Assembly: GCA_016932955.1 (NCBI GenBank)
Contig: JAFGBV010000065.1
Span: 1 to 15,884 of the forward strand
Direction of reading: 5' to 3'
DNA length: 15,884 nucleotides
Source: Anaerolineales bacterium
GTDB lineage: Bacteria > Chloroflexota > Anaerolineae > Anaerolineales > UBA4823
Shown: in pieces, positions 8,723-15,266 of the stretch
How positions within the stretch are numbered: the stretch's first letter is position 1
Layout: the number at the start of each line of letters is the position of its first letter
The notes under the pieces: generated by a model
The model's input: only the letters and a program-made list of their open reading frames with translations
Database searches by the model: none
What the model was told of the DNA's origin: nothing
Translations under genes and position numbers: made by a program

Positions 8723-8795
8723 TAGTGTACTATTGACAATATCTTGAATCCGGTGTATATTAGTGTATATATTACATGAATATACACCGGATTCA
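8721..8795 (+). promoter_or_regulatory. Strong promoter embedded in operator-like dyads, upstream of SPFH gene
   Basis: A perfect -35 TTGACA (8733-8738) is followed after 17 bp by TATATT (8756-8761). AATAGT-GT-ACTATT (8721-8734) is a dyad touching the -35. A perfect 17-bp inverted repeat (8745-8761 and 8779-8795, spacer 17 nt) contains the -10 in its left arm. The box GTGTATAT occurs at 8753-8760 and 8763-8770, exactly 10 bp (one helical turn) apart, and inverted at 8780-8787. The layout is typical of a repressor site covering a promoter. GntR- or PadR-type regulators bind comparable dyads, but no regulator gene is in the window, so its identity is unknown. Confidence 0.75.
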
Positions 8796-8816
8796 CTTAA
8801 CATTATGGAGGCTGCT

Positions 8817-9833
8817 ATGTTTGGCATTCGCTACTTCAAATCCAATCCCACCCAGTACATCGTCCACTACCACAACGGGCGCAAGAAACGCGCCGGCGCA
8901 GGTCTCGCCTTCTTCTACTACCAGCCCACTTCCGCCATCGTCGTCATCCCCTTGGGCAGCGCCGATGTGCCCTTCATATTCAACGAGATCACCGCCGATT
9001 TCCAGCCCGTCACCGTCCAGGGGCAGTTCACCTACTGCATCCGCAACCCCGAGATGGTCGCCTCCCTGCTCGACCACACCATCGACGGCAGCAACCAGGC
9101 CTACCGCTCCGATGACCCGCAGAAGCTCGCCCTGCGCCTGGTGAACCTGGTGCAGGTGCTGGCGCGCGCCGAGCTCCAGCACATCCCCCTCAGCGGGGCG
9201 ATGCACGCCTCGGATGACATCACCCAGGCGATCATGGCCTGCCTGCGCCAGTCTGAGATGGCTGCCGAGCTAGGTGTGGAGGTGCTCGCCGTAGCCATCC
9301 AGGCCATCCGCCCCACCCCCGAATCGGCGCGCGCCCTGGAAGCCGAAGCGCGTGAAGACCTGCTACGCCGCGCCGACCAGGCCATCTACGAGCGGCGCAA
9401 CGCCGCCGTCGAGCAGGAAAGGCGCATCAAAGAGAATGAGCTGAACACCGAGATTGCCGTAGAAGAAAAGAAACGCCAGATCCGCGAAACCAAGGTCGAA
9501 GCCGACCTGGCCGTGGATGCCAGGGAGCAGCAGGTGCGCGAAGCCAAGCTGAACGGGCAGATCCGCCTGGAGCAAGATAGGGCGCACCTGGTGCAGGCCA
9601 AGGCCGAGAACACCCGCGCCGAAGCCGATGCCCAGGCCTACACCATCGAAGCCTCCCTGCGCCCTCTGCGCGAGCTCGACCCCGAGTTGCTCCAGGTGCT
9701 CGCCATGCAGTCCACCGAGCCGCGCCTGATGGTCTCGCTGGCGATGAAGGAGCTGGCTAAGAACGCCGGCAAGATCGGCAACCTGAACTTCTCACCCGAA
9801 TTGATGCAGGCGTTGATCGAAGCCAAGAAATAA
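8817..9833 (+). CDS. SPFH/band-7 domain protein with coiled coil
   Basis: This 338-residue protein has an N-terminal SPFH (stomatin/prohibitin/flotillin-like) domain at about 10-165, seen in the pattern QYIVHYHNGR, VIPLGSADVPF, VQGQFTYCIRNP and the repeated hydrophobic/charged strands up to VAVQAIRPTPE-like sequence. Next comes a long Glu/Arg/Ala-rich coiled coil (about 168-275), where flotillin-type proteins oligomerise, and a short C-terminal helical part. There is no N-terminal membrane helix, so membrane association would be peripheral. The start is the ATG at 8817, because GGAGG (8807-8811) lies 5 nt before it; an upstream in-frame ATG at 8778 falls inside the operator and just past the predicted transcription start. 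It is followed after 11 bp by the NAD-kinase-fold gene, so the two are very probably one operon. A scaffold role is inferred from the family. Confidence 0.88.
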   Translation: MFGIRYFKSNPTQYIVHYHNGRKKRAGAGLAFFYYQPTSAIVVIPLGSADVPFIFNEITADFQPVTVQGQFTYCIRNPEMVASLLDHTIDGSNQAYRSDDPQKLALRLVNLVQVLARAELQHIPLSGAMHASDDITQAIMACLRQSEMAAELGVEVLAVAIQAIRPTPESARALEAEAREDLLRRADQAIYERRNAAVEQERRIKENELNTEIAVEEKKRQIRETKVEADLAVDAREQQVREAKLNGQIRLEQDRAHLVQAKAENTRAEADAQAYTIEASLRPLRELDPELLQVLAMQSTEPRLMVSLAMKELAKNAGKIGNLNFSPELMQALIEAKK

Positions 9834-9844
9834 GGATTTCTCCG

Positions 9845-10777
9845 ATGAGCAGTGAAAAGATCGTCCTGGTCACGCGCAAAACTCGCCTCGAAAGCCTGGT
9901 GGAGCGCTTCAATACCAAAGCCCAGGCGCGCTTCTACATCGAGCATTCCGGCGCCGAGTTTGCCCTCTACGAGCAGGAGCACGAGACCTATCACAGGGCC
10001 CTCGAAGCGCTGCGCGCCAGTCTCCAGCGCCTGGGCAAGCTCCACCTCATTGAGCGCACTTACCTGCCCAACTACCTCTTCGATCCGGACGATATCGTCG
10101 TCACCATCGGGATTGACGGGCTGGTGGTCAACACCGCCAAGTACCTCACTGGCCAGGCCCTCGTGGCAGTAAACCCCGACCCCGCCCACATTGACGGCAT
10201 CCTCCTGCCCTTCACCGTTGGCCAAGCGCCTGAGGTGGTGCGCCGCCTGATGGAGCGCCAGTCCGTCAAATCCCGCTCCATCAGCATGGCAGAAGCGCGC
10301 CTGAACGACGACCAGAGCCTCCTCGCCTTCAACGACCTCTTCATCGGCGTTCGTTCCCATGTTTCCGCCCGCTACCGCATCCAGCACTGCGGGCGCGGCG
10401 AAAATCACTCCTCATCGGGGATCATCGTCTCAACCGGCGTCGGCGCAACCGGCTGGCTTTCATCACTGTTCAATATGGCAAATGGGATGTGGGCTGCCTT
10501 CGGCAGCCCCGAAAGCAGCCTGCTACCTCCGCCGCTAACCTGGGAAGCCGAGCAGTTGATCTACGTCGTGCGCGAGCCCTTCGCCAGCAAAACCTCCGCC
10601 GCAGGGCTGGTCTGCGGCGCAATCACCCCCCAGGCCCCCCTCCTGCTCGAAAGTCACGTGCCCGAGGGCGGCGTCATCTTCAGCGATGGCGTCGAAGCCG
10701 ATTACCTGGCCTTCAATTCCGGCGCCGTGGCGACCATCCAACTGGCAGAGAAAAAGACGCGGCTGGTGGTGGGTTAA
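9845..10777 (+). CDS. Divergent NAD-kinase-fold protein
   Basis: This 310-residue protein keeps the layout of ATP-NAD kinases with altered motifs. GIDG (89-92) stands in for GGDG and keeps the catalytic-type Asp (D91). FND (162-164) replaces the usual NE. STGVGATGW (196-204) replaces the STPTGSTAY segment, and SDG (280-282) occurs near the C-terminus. NAD kinases phosphorylate NAD+ to NADP+ in the cytosol. The substitutions suggest a different substrate or weak activity, so this may be a kinase of another substrate or a regulatory paralogue. The ATG at 9845 lies about 8 nt after AAGGA and 11 bp after the SPFH stop, so the two genes are likely translated from one mRNA. The stop codon overlaps that of the convergent SEDS-fusion gene. 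Confidence 0.82.
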   Translation: MSSEKIVLVTRKTRLESLVERFNTKAQARFYIEHSGAEFALYEQEHETYHRALEALRASLQRLGKLHLIERTYLPNYLFDPDDIVVTIGIDGLVVNTAKYLTGQALVAVNPDPAHIDGILLPFTVGQAPEVVRRLMERQSVKSRSISMAEARLNDDQSLLAFNDLFIGVRSHVSARYRIQHCGRGENHSSSGIIVSTGVGATGWLSSLFNMANGMWAAFGSPESSLLPPPLTWEAEQLIYVVREPFASKTSAAGLVCGAITPQAPLLLESHVPEGGVIFSDGVEADYLAFNSGAVATIQLAEKKTRLVVG

Positions 10778-13443
10778 TTTCCCATAGCCGCCTGCAGCAC
10801 TGCTTGCCCAATCTCCAGCGCCAGCGCAGGATCATCCGCTTCCAGCAGTACCGCGATCGCCAGCGGCGCCCCCTGCCAGGGAGCGAGCGTGCCGGCCAGG
10901 TACCAGGTATAAGCGTTTCCCTCCAGGCGGACCGCCGAGACGCTTTGCCAGATCGGCAGGCCATTGGCAGGCAGAGTCGCCGCGCTGCCCAGGGCGCTGG
11001 CCGCGGCATTAGCCCAATCGGGGGGCAGAGCCTGCAGCGGCTCAGCGAGGTGTGGCAGCAACACCCATCCGTACTGCGGGGTGCGGATGGCTACTGCCAG
11101 TTGCGGCGCGGGTACAATGCCGCCGTTGCTCAGCGCCGCTGCCGCCAGTGCTGCCTGCACGGGGCTGATCGCCAAAGCCTCGCCGTTGGCAGGGTCAGGT
11201 AGCCCCAGCGCCGCGCCCGCGGCGTCCGCATACCCCTCCGGCAGCGGGGACGAAATAGAGGGTAGGCGCATCGGCGGCGCCGTGTACAGCCCCAGCGCGC
11301 GGTGCAGGTCGAGCAGGTCTTCCGCTCCCAAGGCCGCCCCCAGCTCAGAAACCGCACCCGGGCAACCCGCCGAGGTCGCCGCGGCCCACGTAGCAGCCGC
11401 CTCCGCCACCTCCCAGGCGCAGTCCCAATTCTGCCCCTCCAGCGTGTAATCCAGCAGCCCCGGCCCTGCCGCTGTGCGCAGTGAGGGCGCCGCCGCCGCC
11501 AGCAGCAGCGGACCCAGCGCTGCGCCGCTCGGGTACAATCCCAACGTCGCCCGATTCAGCAGCGGCGACCTCTCGTCAGCCAGCAGATCTTCCCAGGTCT
11601 CGTCGAGGCGGTTGGCGTTGAAGGAAGGGCTGGATGCCATCACGAAGACCTCCCCATTTTGCGCGTTCAGCATCACCACCACCCCCGCCCGCTCATCCAG
11701 CGCCAGGCTGGCTACGCTTTGTATGCCCGCATCCAGCGTAAGGCGCACGTCCAGCCCTTCCGGCGGTTGCCCGTAGAGCAGGTGATTCCACCAGGTCAAC
11801 AGCGCCGGGTTGCCCTGTAAACCGCGCAGGTACTCGTCCAGGCTGGCTTCCAGCCCCGACTGCCCGTAGACGGGATGAGTATAGCCAACAATCGGCCCCA
11901 GCCCCGAATCGGCATAGCTGCGACTCAGCTCCCCAGCCTCGCCCACCGTTTGCGCCAGCGGCGTGTCATTGCGCTCCAGGATCGCCCCGCGCGGCACGGA
12001 TAGATCGGCGATGGTGCGGCGGGGATTATCGGTGCGGGTCAGCAAATCCGGGCCGCGGTAAAAAGCCCACCAGCCCACCGCAACCCCCGCAGCCGCAATG
12101 CCCAGCAGCAGCGCCCCACCCAACGCCCGGTATGGGAAAAGCGCCGTTGTTGGGCGGGTCTCACCTGGAACACTGATCAGCAGCAACAGTAGCAGTGATA
12201 GCAACGATGCCAGCAGCGACGAGCCCCCGTAAGATACAAAAGGCAACGTGACCCCCGTCAGCGGCAAGAGGCGCAGGTTGCCGCCGATGATCAGGATCGA
12301 TTGCGCAGCTAGGTGAGCGATCAGGCCCGCAGCCAGGTAGCGGCGGAACAGGTCGCTCGCATAGAGAGCAACCCGCAGGCCACGCTGCACCAGCAAGGCC
12401 AGCACCGCCAGCATAGCCAGCGATCCCACCAGCCCATGTTCCTCTGCAATAGCCGCAAAGATGAAATCCGACTGCGCCACAGGCACCAGCCCCGGGTTGC
12501 CCAAACCAAGCCCCCGCCCGAACATCCCGCCATTGGCAACTGCCAGCAGCGATTGTACGATCTGGTACGAGCGCCCGCTGGGGTCCAGCCAGGGATTGAG
12601 CCATGCATCCACCCGCACCCGCACCACATCAAACAGTGCATATCCCGCCCCGCCTGCCAAAACCAGCACCGTCGCACTCAGCGCTGCAATCTCCCAGCGC
12701 CGCGTCGCGCTGTAGATGATCGCAGTATAGAGGAAAATAAAGATAGACGCCGTTCCCAGGTCGCGCTGCACGATCAGGATAGAGATCGCCAGCCCAGCCA
12801 TGATCAGCGTCGGGGCAAGCAGTGGCAGCAGCGGCGACAGCCGCCGCCCCCCTTGCGCCTGTAACAGCAGCAAGTATGCCTGCCGGTCTGCCAGGTAAGC
12901 CGAAAGATAAACAACCAGCAGCAGTTTCAGCGGCTCGGACGGCTGAAAGTACACCCCGCAGCAGCCCAGCCACAGCCGCGGCCCCCCTCCCATCGGGTTC
13001 GTGCCGAAGATCAGCGTCGTCGCAGTCAGCAGCAGGCCGCTGGTCAGCCAGACGTATTTATACCGCCGCAGGAATCCCAGGTCGCCGGGCAGGCGCAAGC
13101 CCAGGGTCACCAAAACCCCTCCCGCCAGCAGCCACAGGCTCTGCCGCAGCCCAAAACTGGGTGCCAGCCGCCAGATGCTCAGCAGCCCCCATCCGCTCAA
13201 CAGCCCGGCAATCGGCAGCAGGTAAGGGTCGCGCTCGGGCAGGCGCCGGTTTAGCTGCCAGTGCACCAAGGCGTAAGCAGCCACCCAGGCGAGCACCCCC
13301 AGCCAGTGCGCCCAGCGCAGGTCCGCCTCCCAGGAGCGCATCCGGGCGGCTGGCGAAAGCGTCAACGCCGCCGCCCCCAGCAAGAGGAACATGCCTGCCA
13401 ACCCCAGCAGGCTGCGCTCAATTTTGGCAATACTCAGGTTCAC
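10774..13443 (-). CDS. SEDS (FtsW/RodA) polymerase fused to degenerate class B PBP domain
   Basis: This is an 889-residue natural fusion. Residues about 1-430 are a multi-pass SEDS glycosyltransferase, with conserved FQPSE (166-170), QRDLGT (226-231), SYQIVQSL (292-299), SDFIFA (325-330) and SYGGSS (404-409). D326 aligns with the essential Asp of the family (D262 in E. coli RodA). A further membrane helix (about 440-461) leads into a PbpA/FtsI-like extracytoplasmic part: RGAILERN (485-492), SGLEASLDEYL (529-539), LTLDAGIQ (568-575), MASSPSFNAN (602-611) and SPLLNRATLGLYPSG (626-640). The three transpeptidase motifs are absent: AALG (641-644) replaces SxxK, GCP (693-695) replaces SxN, and SVS (834-836) replaces KTG. 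It should polymerise glycan strands but not crosslink them. The start is GTG (13441-13443), overlapping the mtnP stop by 4 nt, so translation is probably coupled. Confidence 0.9.
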   Translation of the reverse strand: MNLSIAKIERSLLGLAGMFLLLGAAALTLSPAARMRSWEADLRWAHWLGVLAWVAAYALVHWQLNRRLPERDPYLLPIAGLLSGWGLLSIWRLAPSFGLRQSLWLLAGGVLVTLGLRLPGDLGFLRRYKYVWLTSGLLLTATTLIFGTNPMGGGPRLWLGCCGVYFQPSEPLKLLLVVYLSAYLADRQAYLLLLQAQGGRRLSPLLPLLAPTLIMAGLAISILIVQRDLGTASIFIFLYTAIIYSATRRWEIAALSATVLVLAGGAGYALFDVVRVRVDAWLNPWLDPSGRSYQIVQSLLAVANGGMFGRGLGLGNPGLVPVAQSDFIFAAIAEEHGLVGSLAMLAVLALLVQRGLRVALYASDLFRRYLAAGLIAHLAAQSILIIGGNLRLLPLTGVTLPFVSYGGSSLLASLLSLLLLLLISVPGETRPTTALFPYRALGGALLLGIAAAGVAVGWWAFYRGPDLLTRTDNPRRTIADLSVPRGAILERNDTPLAQTVGEAGELSRSYADSGLGPIVGYTHPVYGQSGLEASLDEYLRGLQGNPALLTWWNHLLYGQPPEGLDVRLTLDAGIQSVASLALDERAGVVVMLNAQNGEVFVMASSPSFNANRLDETWEDLLADERSPLLNRATLGLYPSGAALGPLLLAAAAPSLRTAAGPGLLDYTLEGQNWDCAWEVAEAAATWAAATSAGCPGAVSELGAALGAEDLLDLHRALGLYTAPPMRLPSISSPLPEGYADAAGAALGLPDPANGEALAISPVQAALAAAALSNGGIVPAPQLAVAIRTPQYGWVLLPHLAEPLQALPPDWANAAASALGSAATLPANGLPIWQSVSAVRLEGNAYTWYLAGTLAPWQGAPLAIAVLLEADDPALALEIGQAVLQAAMGN

Positions 13444-14306
13444 GTGAGGTACTTATTAACCAGCGGGCCTAGCTTCTCAACCACCGCCCCTGGAATCACA
13501 TCCCGCTTGGTGATCAGCGCCGTCTTTAGCGCCTCGTCGCATTCGCAGTCGCGTTCATCGGGCAAGTCGCGGGCAATCACCGTGATTGCCTGCTGCGCAA
13601 CCTGCGTGTTGCGGATGAGCACCGCAATCACCGCCTCCACACTCACCGGCTCTGCCTCCACATGCCAGACATCGTAATCCGTGATGTGCGCCATCACCGC
13701 GTAGCACATCTCCGCCTCGCGCGCCAGGAAGGCCTCCGGCGAGGTAGTCATGCCGATCACCGACATCCCCCACGAGCGGTAAGTGTTCGATTCAGCACGC
13801 GTAGAGAAGCGCGGCCCTTCGATCGTGATCAGCGCCCCCCCACGGTGCACCACTGCACCCGCCACCTTGCACGCCCGCAGCAGCAGCTCAGAGAGATGCG
13901 GGCAGAACGGATCCGCCACGCCCACATGCGCCACCAGCCCCTCTTCAAAGAAAGTGCGCGCCCGCCGGTGGGTGAAATCCATCAGTTGGTCCGGGATCAC
14001 CAGATCCCCAGGGGCGTAATCCTCGCGCAACGAGCCGCACGCGCTGATGCTGATGATCCGCTCCACACCCAGAGTTTTCAGGGCAAAGATGTTCGCCCGG
14101 TAGTTCACCTCGCTCGGGCTGATGAAGTGACCAATCCCATGCCGCGCCAGGAAGATAACCCGCCTCCCCTCCAGCGTGCCCAGCATCAACGGCGCGCTGG
14201 GCTTGCCGAATGGCGTAGTGACCTCTTTCTCCTCAATATCCTGCAATCCGGGGATCGCATACAACCCGGAACCGCCGATGATACCCAGTGTGGGGTGAGT
14301 TTCCAT
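13440..14306 (-). CDS. mtnP: S-methyl-5'-thioadenosine phosphorylase
   Basis: This 288-residue protein matches the MTAP branch of the trimeric purine nucleoside phosphorylases in length and motifs: IIGGSGLY (9-16), phosphate-site RHG.GH (55-60), NYRANI (68-73), SACGSL (88-93), the substrate segment TIEGPRFSTRAE (161-172), and GMTTSPEAFLAREAEMCYA (185-203) followed by TDYDVW (209-214). The enzyme splits methylthioadenosine with phosphate to adenine and methylthioribose-1-phosphate, the first step of methionine salvage. A methylthioinosine-preferring variant cannot be excluded. The ATG at 14306 is chosen because GAGGGAG lies 7 nt before it and a TATAAT box lies at 14348-14353, where the alternative TTG start would sit. 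The gene ends in a GTGA overlap with the SEDS fusion gene, an unusual partner. No other salvage gene is nearby. Confidence 0.95.
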   Translation of the reverse strand: METHPTLGIIGGSGLYAIPGLQDIEEKEVTTPFGKPSAPLMLGTLEGRRVIFLARHGIGHFISPSEVNYRANIFALKTLGVERIISISACGSLREDYAPGDLVIPDQLMDFTHRRARTFFEEGLVAHVGVADPFCPHLSELLLRACKVAGAVVHRGGALITIEGPRFSTRAESNTYRSWGMSVIGMTTSPEAFLAREAEMCYAVMAHITDYDVWHVEAEPVSVEAVIAVLIRNTQVAQQAITVIARDLPDERDCECDEALKTALITKRDVIPGAVVEKLGPLVNKYLT

Positions 14307-14347
14307 AACGCAGCTCCCTCTTCGCAATTGTCGTGTCGCGATACTCA

Positions 14348-14376
14348 ATTATACATGCTTCGCCCTTCTTTTTGAT
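14348..14376 (-). promoter_or_regulatory. Probable mtnP promoter
   Basis: A consensus TATAAT on the minus strand (14353 to 14348) gives a leader of about 35 nt before the ATG at 14306. The -35 candidate at 17 bp, ATCAAA (14376 to 14371), is weak and overlaps the dyad at 14373-14390, so a bound regulator there could affect both this gene and its divergent neighbour. Confidence 0.5.
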
Positions 14377-14390
14377 ACCTCATGGTATCA
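14373..14390. promoter_or_regulatory. Operator-like dyad between divergent genes
   Basis: Perfect 7-bp arms TGATACC (14373-14379) and GGTATCA (14384-14390) flank a TCAT centre. The site sits between the divergent mtnP and nucleotidyltransferase genes and overlaps the -35 area of mtnP. TATCAT (14386-14391) in its right edge is a possible -10 for the nucleotidyltransferase gene. The binding protein is unknown. Confidence 0.45.
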
Positions 14391-14396
14391 TCAGGT

Positions 14397-14425
14397 CAGG
14401 AGTTTCTTAAAGTCAGAAACTCCTG
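14397..14425 (+). promoter_or_regulatory. Leader hairpin reaching the ribosome binding site
   Basis: CAGGAGTTTCT (14397-14407) and AGAAACTCCTG (14415-14425) are perfect 11-bp arms with a 7-nt loop. The right arm ends in the first G of the GGAG ribosome binding site (14425-14428) of the nucleotidyltransferase gene. As RNA it could limit ribosome access; as DNA it could be another protein-binding dyad. Confidence 0.55.
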
Positions 14426-14435
14426 GAGTCACACA

Positions 14436-15203
14436 ATGCCCAACCCCGCCCTGCTGTTGAAACGCCTGGATGAGATCGCCGATGCGCTGCGCCGTAGCCC
14501 CCACGGCATCGCCCTGATCGGCCTGGGCTCCGTGGGCCGCGAGCTAGAGCGCCTGGATTCGTATTCCGACCTGGACTTCTTCGCCATCGTCGAGCCGGGA
14601 AACAAACAGGCCTACATCGATGACCTGGGCTGGCTCGCCTCGATCTGCCCTGTGGCCTACGCTTTTCGCAACACCCAGGATGGCTACAAGCTGCTCTTCG
14701 CAGATGGCATTTTCTGCGAGTTTGCCGTTTTTGAGCCGCAAGAACTGGGGGGCATCCCCTTTGCGCCGGGGCGCATCGTCTGGAAAAGGGCTGATGCGCC
14801 CGATACCCTGTGCGAGCCAAAAATCGCCTCCAGCACCAGGGCTGCGAGCTCGCTCGATTGGCTGCTCGGCGAAGCCCTCACCAACCTCTATGTGGGCTTG
14901 TGCCGTTACCAGCGCGGAGAAGTGCTCTCAGCCCAGCGCTTCATCCAGCAGCATGCCGTCGACAGATGGATCGAATTGGCCGAACAGATGGAAAAACCCG
15001 CCCAACCACTTGCAGACCCCTTCGCCAGCGAGCGGCGCTTTGAGCAGCGCTTCCCAGAGCTAGCTGCCTGCCTGGGGGATTTCATCCAGGGCTACGCCGG
15101 CGTGCCCGCATCAGCGCGCGCCATCCTCGCCCACCTTGAGCAGAGATTTGCCGTCAACCCGGCCCTCAAGGACGCCATCCTCGCCCTGTGTGACGAGAAA
15201 TAA
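14436..15203 (+). CDS. LinB/LnuF-like nucleotidyltransferase
   Basis: This is a 255-residue soluble protein. The N-terminal half has the nucleotidyltransferase signature GS (31-32), G34-R35 and the catalytic pair D45/D47 in YSDLDFF, with a possible third acidic ligand at E95 (FCEFAVFE). The order of elements (SDLDFF, a WLASICPVAYAF segment, then CEFAVF) recalls lincosamide nucleotidyltransferases of the LinB/LnuF type, but similar chromosomal proteins often have no known substrate, so resistance should not be assumed. The C-terminal half is helical. The ATG at 14436 is chosen over one at 14382 because GGAG lies 7 nt before it and because the earlier codon sits inside the operator-like dyad. 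The gene stands alone, divergent from mtnP and convergent with ileS. Confidence 0.8.
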   Translation: MPNPALLLKRLDEIADALRRSPHGIALIGLGSVGRELERLDSYSDLDFFAIVEPGNKQAYIDDLGWLASICPVAYAFRNTQDGYKLLFADGIFCEFAVFEPQELGGIPFAPGRIVWKRADAPDTLCEPKIASSTRAASSLDWLLGEALTNLYVGLCRYQRGEVLSAQRFIQQHAVDRWIELAEQMEKPAQPLADPFASERRFEQRFPELAACLGDFIQGYAGVPASARAILAHLEQRFAVNPALKDAILALCDEK

Positions 15204-15244
15204 AAGTGGTGTTGGATACGGGCTTCGCCTGTACCCAACACCAC
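15198..15244 (-). terminator. Intrinsic terminator of ileS
   Basis: Arms GTGGTGTTGG (15206-15215) and CCAACACCAC (15235-15244) pair perfectly. Inside them, after one mismatch, a 7-bp stem (15217-15223 with 15227-15233, one G-U) closes a TTC loop. On the minus strand the stem is followed by TTTTATTT (15205 to 15198), giving a proper U-tract just after the ileS stop at 15267. On the plus strand the hairpin follows the nucleotidyltransferase stop by 2 nt but has no U-tract. Confidence 0.8.
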
Positions 15245-15266
15245 ACACGACGGATAAAACACAAGA

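Noticed and set aside
9638..10408. Minus-strand open frame of 256 codons opposite the SPFH and kinase-like genes.
   Set aside because: It straddles the junction of two well-supported plus-strand genes and has no motif or plausible start signal.
14436..15203. Calling the nucleotidyltransferase a lincosamide resistance gene.
   Set aside because: Only the general motif order resembles LinB/LnuF; there is no mobile context, and chromosomal relatives commonly have unknown substrates.
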